Shown here piece by piece: positions 7,678-14,899 of a stretch of DNA of 23,483 bases. Location: assembly GCA_003527225.1 (NCBI GenBank), contig DPXQ01000150.1, positions 1-23,483 of the forward strand, given 5' to 3'. The position numbers were made by a program, and so were the translations under genes. The first letter of the stretch is position 1. Every line of letters starts with the position of its first letter. Below the pieces are notes generated by a model, which was given only the letters and a program-made list of their open reading frames with translations, was not told the origin of the DNA and searched no databases. The stretch is from Rhizobium sp. Its GTDB lineage: Bacteria > Pseudomonadota > Alphaproteobacteria > Rhizobiales > Rhizobiaceae.

Positions 7678-8514
7678 GTGTCACTCATATTTTCACGGAC
7701 GCCGCCCATGAACACGCATGCCGCACTCTCCAATCGCGATCTCAGGGAAGAGATCAAGGCCTATTGGTCGCAGAGAGCCGAGACCTTCGACACCCAGCCC
7801 GGCCACGAGATCTTTTCGGAAAGGGAGCGCGCCGCCTGGTACGCGCTGTTGCGCAGGCACCTGGGCGAAGGGACAGGGAGGGCGGCGCTCGATCTCGCCT
7901 GCGGCACGGCGGTGATCTCCCACCTGCTGGACGATCTCGGCTTCAAGGTCACGGGCATGGACTGGGCGGCGCCGATGCTGGAGCGCGCCCGGGCCAAGGC
8001 CACGACGCGCGGCCGGCAGATCCGGTTTTATCTGGGCGATGCCGAGAACACGATGGAGCCGGACGAAAGCTATGACGTGATCACCAACCGCCATCTGGTC
8101 TGGACGCTGGTCGACCCGCTCGCCGCCTTCCGCGAATGGCACCGCCTGCTGAAGCCCGGCGGCCGGCTGCTGGTGGTCGACGGCGATTTCGTCAATCCGG
8201 GACCGGTGGCGAAGGCGGTGCGCAGGCTGTCGGCGCTTCTTGCCCGCATCGGCCTCGGCCCCAAGGGACCGGTGCACGGACCGGGCAAGGGCGAGATGGC
8301 CTACACCCACCAGTCCATCCTCGCGCGCGTCTATTTTTCCGAGGGCGCGCGCGCGGAGGCGGTCGTGGAGTTGCTCAAGGAAGCCAGCTTCTCGAAGGTC
8401 ACCCTCGACACCGACATGCGCGCCATCCATCGAACCCAGAGGAAGAACTTCTCCTTCCTCAAGGGGTTGGAGCGCGCCACCCAACACCGCTACGCCATCT
8501 GCGCGGAGAAGTGA
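7678..8514 (+). CDS. Class I SAM-dependent methyltransferase
   Basis: 278 residues from GTG at 7678, chosen because AGAAGG stands six bases before it; an ATG at 7708 (MNTHAALS) would give 268 residues and has a poor ribosome site. Residues 30-45 (EIKAYWSQRAETFD) and motif I ALDLACGTAVIS (about 74-85) are typical of UbiE/BioC-like Rossmann methyltransferases, followed by TGMDWAAPML (acidic loop binding ribose), FYLGDAEN, and LLKPGGRLLVVDGDF. Substrate cannot be read from sequence. It is divergent from the iron ABC operon and shares the intergenic region containing the candidate RirA box, which suggests iron-linked expression and perhaps modification of a chelator or its breakdown product. That link is inference. 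Confidence 0.88.
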   Translation: MSLIFSRTPPMNTHAALSNRDLREEIKAYWSQRAETFDTQPGHEIFSERERAAWYALLRRHLGEGTGRAALDLACGTAVISHLLDDLGFKVTGMDWAAPMLERARAKATTRGRQIRFYLGDAENTMEPDESYDVITNRHLVWTLVDPLAAFREWHRLLKPGGRLLVVDGDFVNPGPVAKAVRRLSALLARIGLGPKGPVHGPGKGEMAYTHQSILARVYFSEGARAEAVVELLKEASFSKVTLDTDMRAIHRTQRKNFSFLKGLERATQHRYAICAEK

Positions 8515-8542
8515 GCGGCACGCCGCCGACGGTCGAAGTGCA

Positions 8543-8570
8543 AGCCCGGATCACTGGGTGATCTCGGGCT
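8543..8570 (+). terminator. Hairpin after the methyltransferase gene
   Basis: AGCCCG+GATCAC (8543-8554) pairs with GTGATC+CGGGCT (8558-8570) around a TGG loop, with one bulged T. It begins 29 bases after the stop. There is no T-run. It may have ended the lost minus-strand gene whose last codons overlap it. Confidence 0.4.
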
Positions 8571-8613
8571 CCGTGAGCTTGGCGAGCGTTCGCAGCGATT
8601 CCTGCCAGCCAGT
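8551..8613 (-). pseudogene. C-terminal scrap of an SRPBCC/AHSA1-family protein
   Basis: Reading the minus strand from 8613 gives T-GWQESLRTLAKL-TEPEITQ and a stop at 8551. The GW-x2-SL-x2-LA spacing is the standard end of AHSA1/START-like (SRPBCC) proteins. Nothing upstream in that frame continues the domain, so only about 20 codons remain beside the intact LysR gene. This marks a recombination or deletion junction. The match is short, so the assignment is moderate. Confidence 0.45.
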
Positions 8614-8635
8614 GGGAGACCTGGCTTGTAGTTGA

Positions 8636-9526
8636 TTACCGCTCAGCGAAAAGGTTCTTGCCTATGAAGTCCACGAACGCGCGGAGCTTTGACGACATAT
8701 GTCGGCTCGACGGCCAAAGGAGCTGGAAGGTCCCTTCATGCCGGGTGTGATCGTCGAGCACTGACCTGAACTGCCCATTCTGCAACTGTTCCCTTATTGC
8801 GAAATCGGGCAGGCAGGCGATACCCATATCTGCCGCAACCATATCGATCAGGGGCTCAATTGTGTTCGCAACCGCCTTTCGCGGCAGATCTATACTGACG
8901 TCCTGTCCGCCGCTGGAGAGCGGCCAGCGTTCCAGCTTGCCGCTTGTCGCGTACCTGTGATGCAGACAGGCGTGAGCCATCAGGTCTTCAGGCGCCAGTG
9001 GGGCGCCATATCGCTCTAAATAGCGACTTGAGCAGACAAGCATCAGCCGGAACGTGCCGAGCGTGCGCGTCATCAGGCGCGAGTCGTTGATTTCGCCCGC
9101 ACGAATGACGGCATCGAATCCCTCTTCTATCACGTCTACCAGTCGGTCAGTGAAGTCGAGATCGAGTTCGATGTCTGGGTAAGCCTGCATGAAGGAGATA
9201 AGTGCAGGCATCATTAACATACCCGCGAGCGGGAGGCTGACGCGCAGAGTGCCGTTTGGAGTCTCCTTTGCGCTGGCCAGTTCCAGTTCGGCCGCCTCGA
9301 ACTCGCATAGGATGCGGCGGCTGCGCTCCAGAAAGCACGAGCCTTCCGGCGTGAGGGTGACGGTGCGCGTCGAGCGATGAAGAAGACGCGCGCCCAGATG
9401 CTCTTCAAGACGAGCGATGGCCTTGCCCACAGCCGAGGATGAGAGGCCCAGGCGCCGCCCCGCGACTGTGAAGTTACGGGCATCGGCGGCGTGGACGAAT
9501 ATCTTCAAAGTGCCGAGCGTATCCAA
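8636..9526 (-). CDS. LysR-family transcriptional regulator
   Basis: 296 residues, standard LysR length. The start is TTG at 9526, giving MDTLGTLKIFVHAAD, the usual opening of the AaeR/CrgA-like subgroup; GAGG lies five bases upstream. The winged helix-turn-helix is at about 4-62 (FTVAGRRLGLSSSAVGKAI), and residues 90-290 form the effector-binding domain. It is divergently transcribed from the MFS exporter gene with two short dyads in the shared 167-base gap, so it probably controls that exporter and itself in response to a small molecule that the exporter expels. The inducer is unknown. Confidence 0.92.
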   Translation of the reverse strand: MDTLGTLKIFVHAADARNFTVAGRRLGLSSSAVGKAIARLEEHLGARLLHRSTRTVTLTPEGSCFLERSRRILCEFEAAELELASAKETPNGTLRVSLPLAGMLMMPALISFMQAYPDIELDLDFTDRLVDVIEEGFDAVIRAGEINDSRLMTRTLGTFRLMLVCSSRYLERYGAPLAPEDLMAHACLHHRYATSGKLERWPLSSGGQDVSIDLPRKAVANTIEPLIDMVAADMGIACLPDFAIREQLQNGQFRSVLDDHTRHEGTFQLLWPSSRHMSSKLRAFVDFIGKNLFAER

Positions 9527-9542
9527 ACGCGCCTCGTCATTC

Positions 9543-9583
9543 CGGAAAAATATTCCGCTATGTTTGGAATTTTAGCACAATTC
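9543..9583. promoter_or_regulatory. Two LysR-type dyads between regulator and MFS gene
   Basis: CGGAA-N5-TTCCG (9543-9557) and GAATT-N7-AATTC (9567-9583) have centres 25 bases apart in the divergent intergenic region. LysR regulators commonly bind a pair of such sites, one next to each promoter. Dyads are seen; binding is inferred. Confidence 0.4.
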
Positions 9584-9693
9584 TCCATAGCCCGCATCTG
9601 AATAATTCTAGGTGCAGACGGGGGGTGAAGAGCGCCAGATACCGCGCGCTGTCGCTCCCTAGGCGAAGATTATTGTTTCTTGAGAGGCAGACC

Positions 9694-10935
9694 ATGAGTT
9701 CGACGAGCAGCCCGATACGCGATGCCGGAACAGGGCAATCCACACTTTCAGCTCCAGAGGCTTTCTCGCAGGAAAGGATTCCGCTGTCGAATCTCATGGC
9801 GCTGGCCGCAGCAACCTTCATGACTGTGCTGACCGAGGCGCTGCCGGCAGGGATACTCCCTCTGATGAGCAATGATCTGGCGGTCTCCGACGCACTGATC
9901 GGGCAACTCGTCAGCATCTATGCCATTGGAACCCTTCTCACGGCCATCCCACTGACAGCGGCGACGCAGGGAATTCGCCGCCGCCCCTTATTGCTGGTTG
10001 CCATCGGCGGCTTTGCGATTGTGAATCTCGTGACCGCGGTTTCCACCAGCTATGCGCTGACAATTGGCGCGCGCTTCTTCGCAGGAATTTTCGCCGGGCT
10101 GCTCTGGGCGCTGGTTGCTGGTTATGTTGTCCGAATGGTGCCCGACAAGCTCAGGGGCCGCTCCATGACGATCGCAATGGTAGGAATCCCATTGGCGCTG
10201 TCGATCGGCATCCCGGCCTTTACATATCTCGCTTCGCTGACAGGATGGCGGCCGGTCTTTGGCTTGATGAGTCTCCTCGCAGTAATCCTGTTCCTCTGGT
10301 TCTCGATGCGTCTCCCGGACTTCCCCGGTCAGACCGGCGACCGGCGGTTGTCGTTGGCAGGCGTAGTCAGGATTCCCGGCTTTCGTGCGGTTCTTTTCGC
10401 CACCTTTGCCTTCGTTCTCGCGCACAACATTCTCTATACTTACATTGCGCCGTTTCTCGTCCCCTCCAGGCTCAATGGGCGTGTCGATCTGGTCCTGCTC
10501 ATCTTCGGCATTGTCGCTCTGGCGAGCATCTGGGTGGTGGGTGTCCTTATCGACCGGTGGCTTCGCGAACTCGTCCTGGGCAGCACAGTGCTCTTCATCG
10601 CTGCGGCACTTGTCTTCGGTACTCAGGGTGCGAACCCCGTGGCTGTCTTCGTCGCCGTCGTGATCTGGGGTCTGGCCTGGGGCGGAGCTTCGACCTTGTT
10701 CCAGACGGCTTCAGCCAAAGCTGCAGGCAAAGCGGCCGATGTCGCCCAATCCATGATAGTCACAATATGGAACATTGCGATGGCCGGAGGCGGGATCATT
10801 GGTGGGCTGCTGCTGGAAAATGCTGGGGTTGGCGTGTTCCCGTGGGCTGTGATTGTCCTTCTGGTTGCGACCTTTGTCGTTGCATGGATGGCGCGCAGGC
10901 ACGGTTTCCCTTCAGCGACACAAACAAAGGCATGA
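9694..10935 (+). CDS. MFS transporter, DHA1-type drug or sugar efflux
   Basis: 413 residues from the ATG at 9694, which has GAGAGG eight bases upstream; the frame opens earlier (9625), but those 23 residues are basic and unlikely. About twelve membrane helices can be traced from LMALAAATFMTVLTEALPAG (residues 32-51) to the C-terminal AVIVLLVATFVVAWMARR. The AraJ/YdhP/SotB-like opening with TEALPAGILPLM is typical of the arabinose-efflux and drug-resistance group. Basic loops follow helix 2 (QGIRRRP) and helix 5. It would expel a small organic compound by proton antiport. Divergent LysR regulator upstream is the likely switch. Confidence 0.9.
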   Translation: MSSTSSPIRDAGTGQSTLSAPEAFSQERIPLSNLMALAAATFMTVLTEALPAGILPLMSNDLAVSDALIGQLVSIYAIGTLLTAIPLTAATQGIRRRPLLLVAIGGFAIVNLVTAVSTSYALTIGARFFAGIFAGLLWALVAGYVVRMVPDKLRGRSMTIAMVGIPLALSIGIPAFTYLASLTGWRPVFGLMSLLAVILFLWFSMRLPDFPGQTGDRRLSLAGVVRIPGFRAVLFATFAFVLAHNILYTYIAPFLVPSRLNGRVDLVLLIFGIVALASIWVVGVLIDRWLRELVLGSTVLFIAAALVFGTQGANPVAVFVAVVIWGLAWGGASTLFQTASAKAAGKAADVAQSMIVTIWNIAMAGGGIIGGLLLENAGVGVFPWAVIVLLVATFVVAWMARRHGFPSATQTKA

Positions 10936-11164
10936 GGTGTCGTCCTCAATCGCTGACAAAAGTGCGGTAAAGCCGGCCCTGAGGTGATGGAGGGCGCCAG
11001 TCAGATCTATCTGAATTCCCGGTCCTCACGTTCTTTCTTGTAGATTGCGTTCTGGCCGGGAGATGGGAGCTGTCCGGATGCGCACCGCTCCATGTGGCCC
11101 AGCACGCCGGGGTTCGCTCCAGTGAGCGCACTTCGCTTACCGTTTGATACCATCCGGGAAGTCT
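10936..11164. other. Intergenic stretch without a recognisable gene
   Basis: All frames give short, compositionally odd peptides. I see no RNA gene, repeat or promoter that I can support. It separates the MFS gene from a broken minus-strand gene and begins the degraded zone that reaches to about 13490. Confidence 0.4.
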
Positions 11165-11634
11165 TCAATGAGAGTCCTTCGGTTCGGCATCACGGCGCTG
11201 GTTTCGAACTAACGTAATACGCGACGAACTCGTCGAAGGATTTTGGTCGATCTGTGCCGAGATGGTTTTATCAACATAAAACCCCAGATGGATCAGAGAA
11301 GACGTGTAAAAGCATCCCTCCAGGTTGTCGTGCGGGCCCTGATTCTTCACAATCACGAGTGACCGATTGGGCAGATTGCGGAAGCCGCATGAGCCATAGA
11401 CCTGCGCAAAAAGGATAGCGGGGTGCGCGGTGTCGGAGACCAGAAAATTTACCCCCGTCTCATGCTCGACCGGTGATCTGACGTAGGTAACTAGCCCATC
11501 CTTCTGTGCTATGGCGCTCACATCCTCGCAAATATGAAGTACTCCTTGAGGGACGTCGCGTCGTCGGCGAGGGAACTATTCGCCGATAGGAGGATGGCGA
11601 TCGCGACGGGAACGGTGCGCAAGAGCGAGATCAT
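11165..11634 (-). pseudogene. Secreted small protein split by a frameshift
   Basis: The first part, from ATG 11634, reads MISLLRTVPVAIAILLSANS then SLADDATSLKEYFIF and stops at 11518: a clear Sec signal peptide with little after it. The second frame continues at once (ICEDVSAIAQKDGLVTYV...) to a stop at 11165. Removing two bases, or adding one, in the ATATTT run near 11530-11535 gives one protein of about 155 residues with the junction EYFICEDV. The mature part would hold three cysteines (ICED, GSCGF, EGCFY) and be periplasmic. I do not recognise the family. A sequencing error or a separate GTG start at 11521 (preceded by GAGGAT) are alternatives. Confidence 0.5.
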
Positions 11635-11775
11635 TACGACACAGTCCGTATGCTTGACATTTCTACAATTCCCCTTGGGTCGAACGTGCAGTTGCAGAAC
11701 CTGTATAGTGCAGGAACCGTTTGATGTGCGGATCCTGATCACAGGTGAACGAGCAGTAGCAGATTACAGAGAATC

Positions 11776-11872
11776 CTTTGCCGGAATCGATATTGGCATG
11801 CTGAAGAGCGCGATCGCTATTGCCGAAGCTTGTCGGGACGGCGAGGTTCGGTTTGTTGGTGAGGTTGAGGCG
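11776..11872 (+). mobile_element. IS110-family transposase N-terminal fragment
   Basis: The plus strand reads SFAGIDIGMLKSAIAIAEAC then RDGEVRFVGEVEAS. The AGIDI-x-K-x-AIAIAE start of the DEDD nuclease domain, followed by DGEVR-x-GEV-x-AS, is characteristic of IS110-group transposases found in rhizobia. The rest of the about 340-residue protein is absent: the following frame gives an unrelated proline-rich peptide. No IS end can be pointed to. This is a decayed insertion scar. Confidence 0.55.
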
Positions 11873-12218
11873 TCACCGTCGCCCCCGGTCACATGCTTTC
11901 CGACACGATCCTTGCCTTCAGTTGATCCGGCCAATGGCGATCTCTATGGAGAAACGCCCTTCGCTTTTCCATGGGAAGTCGATCACAGTTCATGACGCCA
12001 GCGGCAACGTAGGGGCGAAACACCGGTTACGCCGATCGGCATCTTTTTCCTGCTCGCCGGAACACCTTGATCCGAGTCGCCGAGCACCAATGTCCCAGAA
12101 GTGCTACATCTGATCAGTTGGAACTACCGGACAACGGTTCGAACCCGTTCAAGGAGAAAACTATCTTTCGCATTTTCGCTTGGCCGCTGCTGGGTTGCTG
12201 TTCACTGGACGCACTCGC
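11873..12218. other. Degenerate spacer between IS fragment and toxin gene
   Basis: No gene of credible composition is seen. A 17-base AACGG-loop-CCGTT element near 12137-12153 resembles a tRNA T-arm (loop TTCGAAC), but no matching acceptor or anticodon arm could be found. Confidence 0.35.
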
Positions 12219-12509
12219 TTACAGCCTCTTCGGCCATTTCTGAGAAGCGTGCATCACGGTAATGATTTCAATGTCCTGGCGAACCCGATAAGGGATGATG
12301 TAAGGGATGTCGGACAATACAATTTCGCGCGTGCCTGCGATGCGACCGATGCGTCCAGCTGCCGGCAGCTCTACCAGCATGTCGACGGAGGCTACAAGAC
12401 GGGCAATGACCCGTGCAGCAGCATCCGGGTCGTCATGTTCGATGTACGCACCGATTTCGTCAAGCCGCCGCAACGCCCGCACGGTCCAGCGGATGCGCCT
12501 CTGCTTCAT
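12219..12509 (-). CDS. parE: ParE/RelE-superfamily toxin
   Basis: 96 residues, usual size. The sequence opens with IRWTVRALRRLDEIGAYIE, has the mid-region ARVIARLVASVDMLVELPAAGR, and ends in YIIPYRVRQDIEIITVMHAS, the beta-strand core of ParE-type toxins. Characterised ParE proteins poison DNA gyrase, whereas RelE relatives cut mRNA; which activity applies here cannot be decided from sequence. Its ATG at 12509 overlaps the stop of the antitoxin gene (ATGA), so antitoxin is made first and translation is coupled. It sits in a degraded region, as often seen for stabilising or addictive modules. Confidence 0.92.
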   Translation of the reverse strand: MKQRRIRWTVRALRRLDEIGAYIEHDDPDAAARVIARLVASVDMLVELPAAGRIGRIAGTREIVLSDIPYIIPYRVRQDIEIITVMHASQKWPKRL

Positions 12510-12751
12510 GACCGGGAAGTAGCCTTGACGTATTTGCCGACCACGCGTGCCACGTCGTCGTCACTGGCGAATTCGCCGCGCTCCGCCTCGGCAATTCCGG
12601 CTTCAATTTCCGCAAGCTGCCATTCTTCGCGTAATACGAAATCTTCAATGGCCTGCGCGGCCATGTAGGAGCGCGAACGGTCGAGCTTTTGAGCGAGCTG
12701 GTTCAGACGGTCGGCAACGTCGTCCGGGACGCGGATTGTGAATGCTGTCAT
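12506..12751 (-). CDS. parD: CopG/ParD-type ribbon-helix-helix antitoxin
   Basis: 81 residues. The N-terminus (TAFTIRVPDDVADRLNQLAQ) is the beta-strand and first helix of a ribbon-helix-helix DNA-binding domain; DRSRSYMAAQAIEDFV is the second helix. The acidic C-terminal tail (EIEAGIAEAERGEF) is the part expected to wrap and neutralise the toxin. AGGGG precedes the ATG at 12751. The dimer should also repress its own promoter, whose dyads lie at 12771-12808. First gene of the two-gene module. Confidence 0.92.
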   Translation of the reverse strand: MTAFTIRVPDDVADRLNQLAQKLDRSRSYMAAQAIEDFVLREEWQLAEIEAGIAEAERGEFASDDDVARVVGKYVKATSRS

Positions 12752-12770
12752 GGAGAGCCCCTTTCAGTTC

Positions 12771-12808
12771 ACCTTGAATATAACTGAACCACATTGGTTC
12801 ATCAAGGT
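12771..12808 (-). promoter_or_regulatory. parDE promoter and operator
   Basis: On the minus strand, -35 TTGATG (12800-12805) and -10 TATATT (12777-12782) are 17 bases apart. A perfect dyad, TGAACC-ACATT-GGTTCA (12785-12801), fills the spacer, and a second pair, ACCTTGA (12771-12777) and TCAAGGT (12802-12808), flanks it. This fits autorepression by the RHH antitoxin, alone or with toxin. Confidence 0.65.
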
Positions 12809-13066
12809 TCAAAGGGGTCTTCTTTCGGAGTTCCTACTGTGTCCGACGGTTCAGCTTGGCCGATCGGACGCCCGCGTTACCGGTTTCCTCGTGCTGGACC
12901 CACGAAAGGGCGATGATCTTAACGCTGAAGACTGCCGCCTGACCTTCGTTGGAACGTTTCGTTAGATGGGTTCCAACGTCATCCGTGCGCTCACCCGCAC
13001 AACCACTGGGTCGGCGGTTCGTAGTCAAGAAGCAACCCGTTGATCCGCCACCTCATCAGCCTGCTC
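12809..13066. other. Spacer without a supported gene
   Basis: Short open frames on both strands have no recognisable motif, ribosome site or family resemblance. Likely debris between the toxin-antitoxin module and the broken gene at 13067. Confidence 0.35.
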
Positions 13067-13485
13067 TTACCTGGGCTGCTCGATCGCCATGACATCGCGC
13101 ACTTGGTCGATTTTCCCCACGGCCGGGCCGACGCCGAGAACATCCTTCGCCCATGCAATTACTTCCGGATCGGCCACCACCATATCATCCGGTTGCTGTA
13201 CACTGCTGATGTCTTTGTTTGCTGCAGAAAGCAGCGCGGCGCTCAACGCCTCATCGCTGAGAGCCGGGTCCGTCGGTTTGGCATCAATGCCGTTGTCCAA
13301 CTCGAATTGGGCATAAGCAACAACGTAGTCGTGCCAGCGACCACGCGCGTGACTTTGTCAGGCAGGCGGTCAAGATGCATATCCGAGCCACGATCTTGAT
13401 CCGCTTTTCGGCTCTCGGCACGCCCGAGACACGCCTCCCGGGATGAGGTGTCCGGGACAAGTGCAGGCGAGGCGCCTTTTGTCAC
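13067..13485 (-). pseudogene. Frameshifted unknown gene
   Basis: Two minus-strand frames join into one sensible protein. The upstream frame gives RKADQDRGSDMHLDRLPDKV then TRVVAG; the downstream frame gives WHDYVVAYAQFELDNGIDAK and continues (SDEALSAALLSAANKDISSV...) to a stop at 13067. The switch falls near 13335-13350. The upstream limit of the real gene is unclear; coding character begins near 13440. I do not recognise the product. It is acidic, probably cytoplasmic, with no membrane helix. Low-moderate certainty that this was a real gene. Confidence 0.4.
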
Positions 13486-13541
13486 ATAATCGTCACTTGC
13501 CGGATAACTGATTGTAACAATACCCGATTAGGGGTTGCGGC

Positions 13542-14654
13542 ATGATGAAGACAACCCTGCCGACCCTCAGTATTGAACGTGACGCTTCCATGAGTTCGAC
13601 GCTGCAGGGGCAGCAGTCATTGCCCGCTGGCCTGCGCCTGTCAGGCGTGTCAAAGGCGTTTGATGGCGTGCAGGTTCTGCATAATGTCGGCGTGCATTTG
13701 CCCTCTGGGCAGTTTTCGGTGCTGCTCGGGCCGTCGGGTTGCGGCAAGTCCACCTTGTTGCGGATGATCGCCGGACTCGACATGCCAAGCGCCGGGAAGA
13801 TTCAACTGCAAGGACGCGACATCACCGCCCTGTCGCCTGCTGCGCGCGAAATTGCGATGGTATTTCAATCCTACGCGCTGTTTCCGCATCTGAGCGTAGC
13901 GCAGAACATTCTGTTCGGGCTTTCCGTGCGTCGCGTGCCACGGGCCGAGCAGGCGGCGCGGCTGGCGCGGGTGGCGGGCATGATGGGACTGGAGGCGCTG
14001 CTTTCGCGCAAGCCGGCGCAGCTTTCGGGCGGCCAACAGCAGCGTGTGGCGCTGGCTCGCGCCGTCATCAGCGAAAAGCCTGTCTGCCTGATGGACGAGC
14101 CCCTGTCCAATCTTGACGCCAAGCTGCGCGCCGAAATGCGGGGGGAGATCCGCGCCTTGCAACGGCGTTTGGGGCTGACCATGGTCTATGTCACCCATGA
14201 TCAGATCGAGGCGATGACCATGGGTGACCGCATCGTGGTGATGAACGAAGGCCGGGTGCAGCAAATCGGCACCCCGCAAGAGATCTACACCCGTCCTGCC
14301 ACCGCCTTTTGCGCCCGTTTCATTGGCACGCCGCCGATGAATCTGGTGCCGCTGGAGGATCTGATGCCTGAACCCGGCACGGCCTATGCGGGGCTCGCGC
14401 GGGATACGCTAGCCGGGCTTCGTCCGGAAGAGATCACCGTGACAACGCAGTCCGGCCTGCAGGCCGAGGTGATCGGGGTGGAATACCATGGTGCCGATCA
14501 GCTTGTGACGGTGCGCGTCGGCGCCTCGCATCTGGCGGTGCGCCTGCCCGGACGGCACGGCGCGCCGGGGGCCAGCCTCCGACTGAACTGGGCGCCCGAA
14601 AGCCTGCATCTCTTTGACGGCGTGACCGGACAGCGCTTGCCGGACCGCGACTGA
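13542..14654 (+). CDS. Sugar-type ABC importer ATPase (UgpC/MalK family)
   Basis: 370 residues. Walker A GPSGCGKST (63-71), Q-loop Q109 (VFQSYALFPH), signature LSGGQQQR (161-168), Walker B VCLMDEP (181-187), H-loop VTHDQIEAMT. Residues from about 245 form the C-terminal OB-fold regulatory domain typical of CUT1 importers (GTPPMN, LRPEEI). The start is uncertain: ATG 13542 has AGGGG eight bases upstream, while ATG 13590 (MSSTLQG) would remove an unusual 16-residue leader. First gene of the operon that also encodes a binding protein, two permeases and a TIM-barrel enzyme. A small dyad, ATTGT-A-ACAAT, lies at 13511-13521 in its upstream region. Confidence 0.92.
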   Translation: MMKTTLPTLSIERDASMSSTLQGQQSLPAGLRLSGVSKAFDGVQVLHNVGVHLPSGQFSVLLGPSGCGKSTLLRMIAGLDMPSAGKIQLQGRDITALSPAAREIAMVFQSYALFPHLSVAQNILFGLSVRRVPRAEQAARLARVAGMMGLEALLSRKPAQLSGGQQQRVALARAVISEKPVCLMDEPLSNLDAKLRAEMRGEIRALQRRLGLTMVYVTHDQIEAMTMGDRIVVMNEGRVQQIGTPQEIYTRPATAFCARFIGTPPMNLVPLEDLMPEPGTAYAGLARDTLAGLRPEEITVTTQSGLQAEVIGVEYHGADQLVTVRVGASHLAVRLPGRHGAPGASLRLNWAPESLHLFDGVTGQRLPDRD

Positions 14655-14687
14655 CCCGGAACCGGCAATCTGCAACAGGACCCCCCG

Positions 14688-14834
14688 ATGACCCGATCCC
14701 TGAGAATTGCCCTGCTCGGCAGTGCTTCGTCCCTGATGTTGGCGCCCGACGCATTTGCCGACTGTCAGCAACTCTATTTCCCCGTCGCCGTGGGTGGGAG
14801 GGCGGCCGTCGCCATCCTGACCGCCTATCATTGA
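14688..14834 (+). pseudogene. 48-codon binding-protein remnant (N- and C-terminus fused)
   Basis: The frame starts at ATG 14688 with AGGA seven bases upstream. It encodes a signal peptide (MTRSLRIALLGSASSLMLAP, then DAFA) and CQQLYFPVAVGG, matching the mature start (LEFYFPVAVGG) of the full binding protein encoded next. It then jumps to AAVAILTAYH and a stop, resembling that protein's last residues (EADAILAAYR). The middle of about 370 residues is missing. This is best read as a duplicated binding-protein gene reduced by one in-frame internal deletion. A functional micropeptide is possible but not supported. Confidence 0.65.
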
Positions 14835-14899
14835 GACCGCCTACCGGGCAGCCACTCCGGCGCGCCCGCAACCCCTGCAATCACAACAAGGAGTAGCAC

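Noticed and set aside
7663..7678. TTTAGAA-GGC-TTCCAG, similar to an Irr ICE box (TTTAGAA-N3-TTCTAAA)
   Set aside because: The left half matches fully but the right half only partly, and AGAAGG is better explained as the ribosome site of the methyltransferase GTG start.
12135..12160. tRNA T-arm-like element (AACGG, TTCGAAC loop, CCGTT)
   Set aside because: No matching D-arm, anticodon arm or 5' acceptor strand could be found upstream and there is no CCA end; could be chance or a tiny tRNA scrap.
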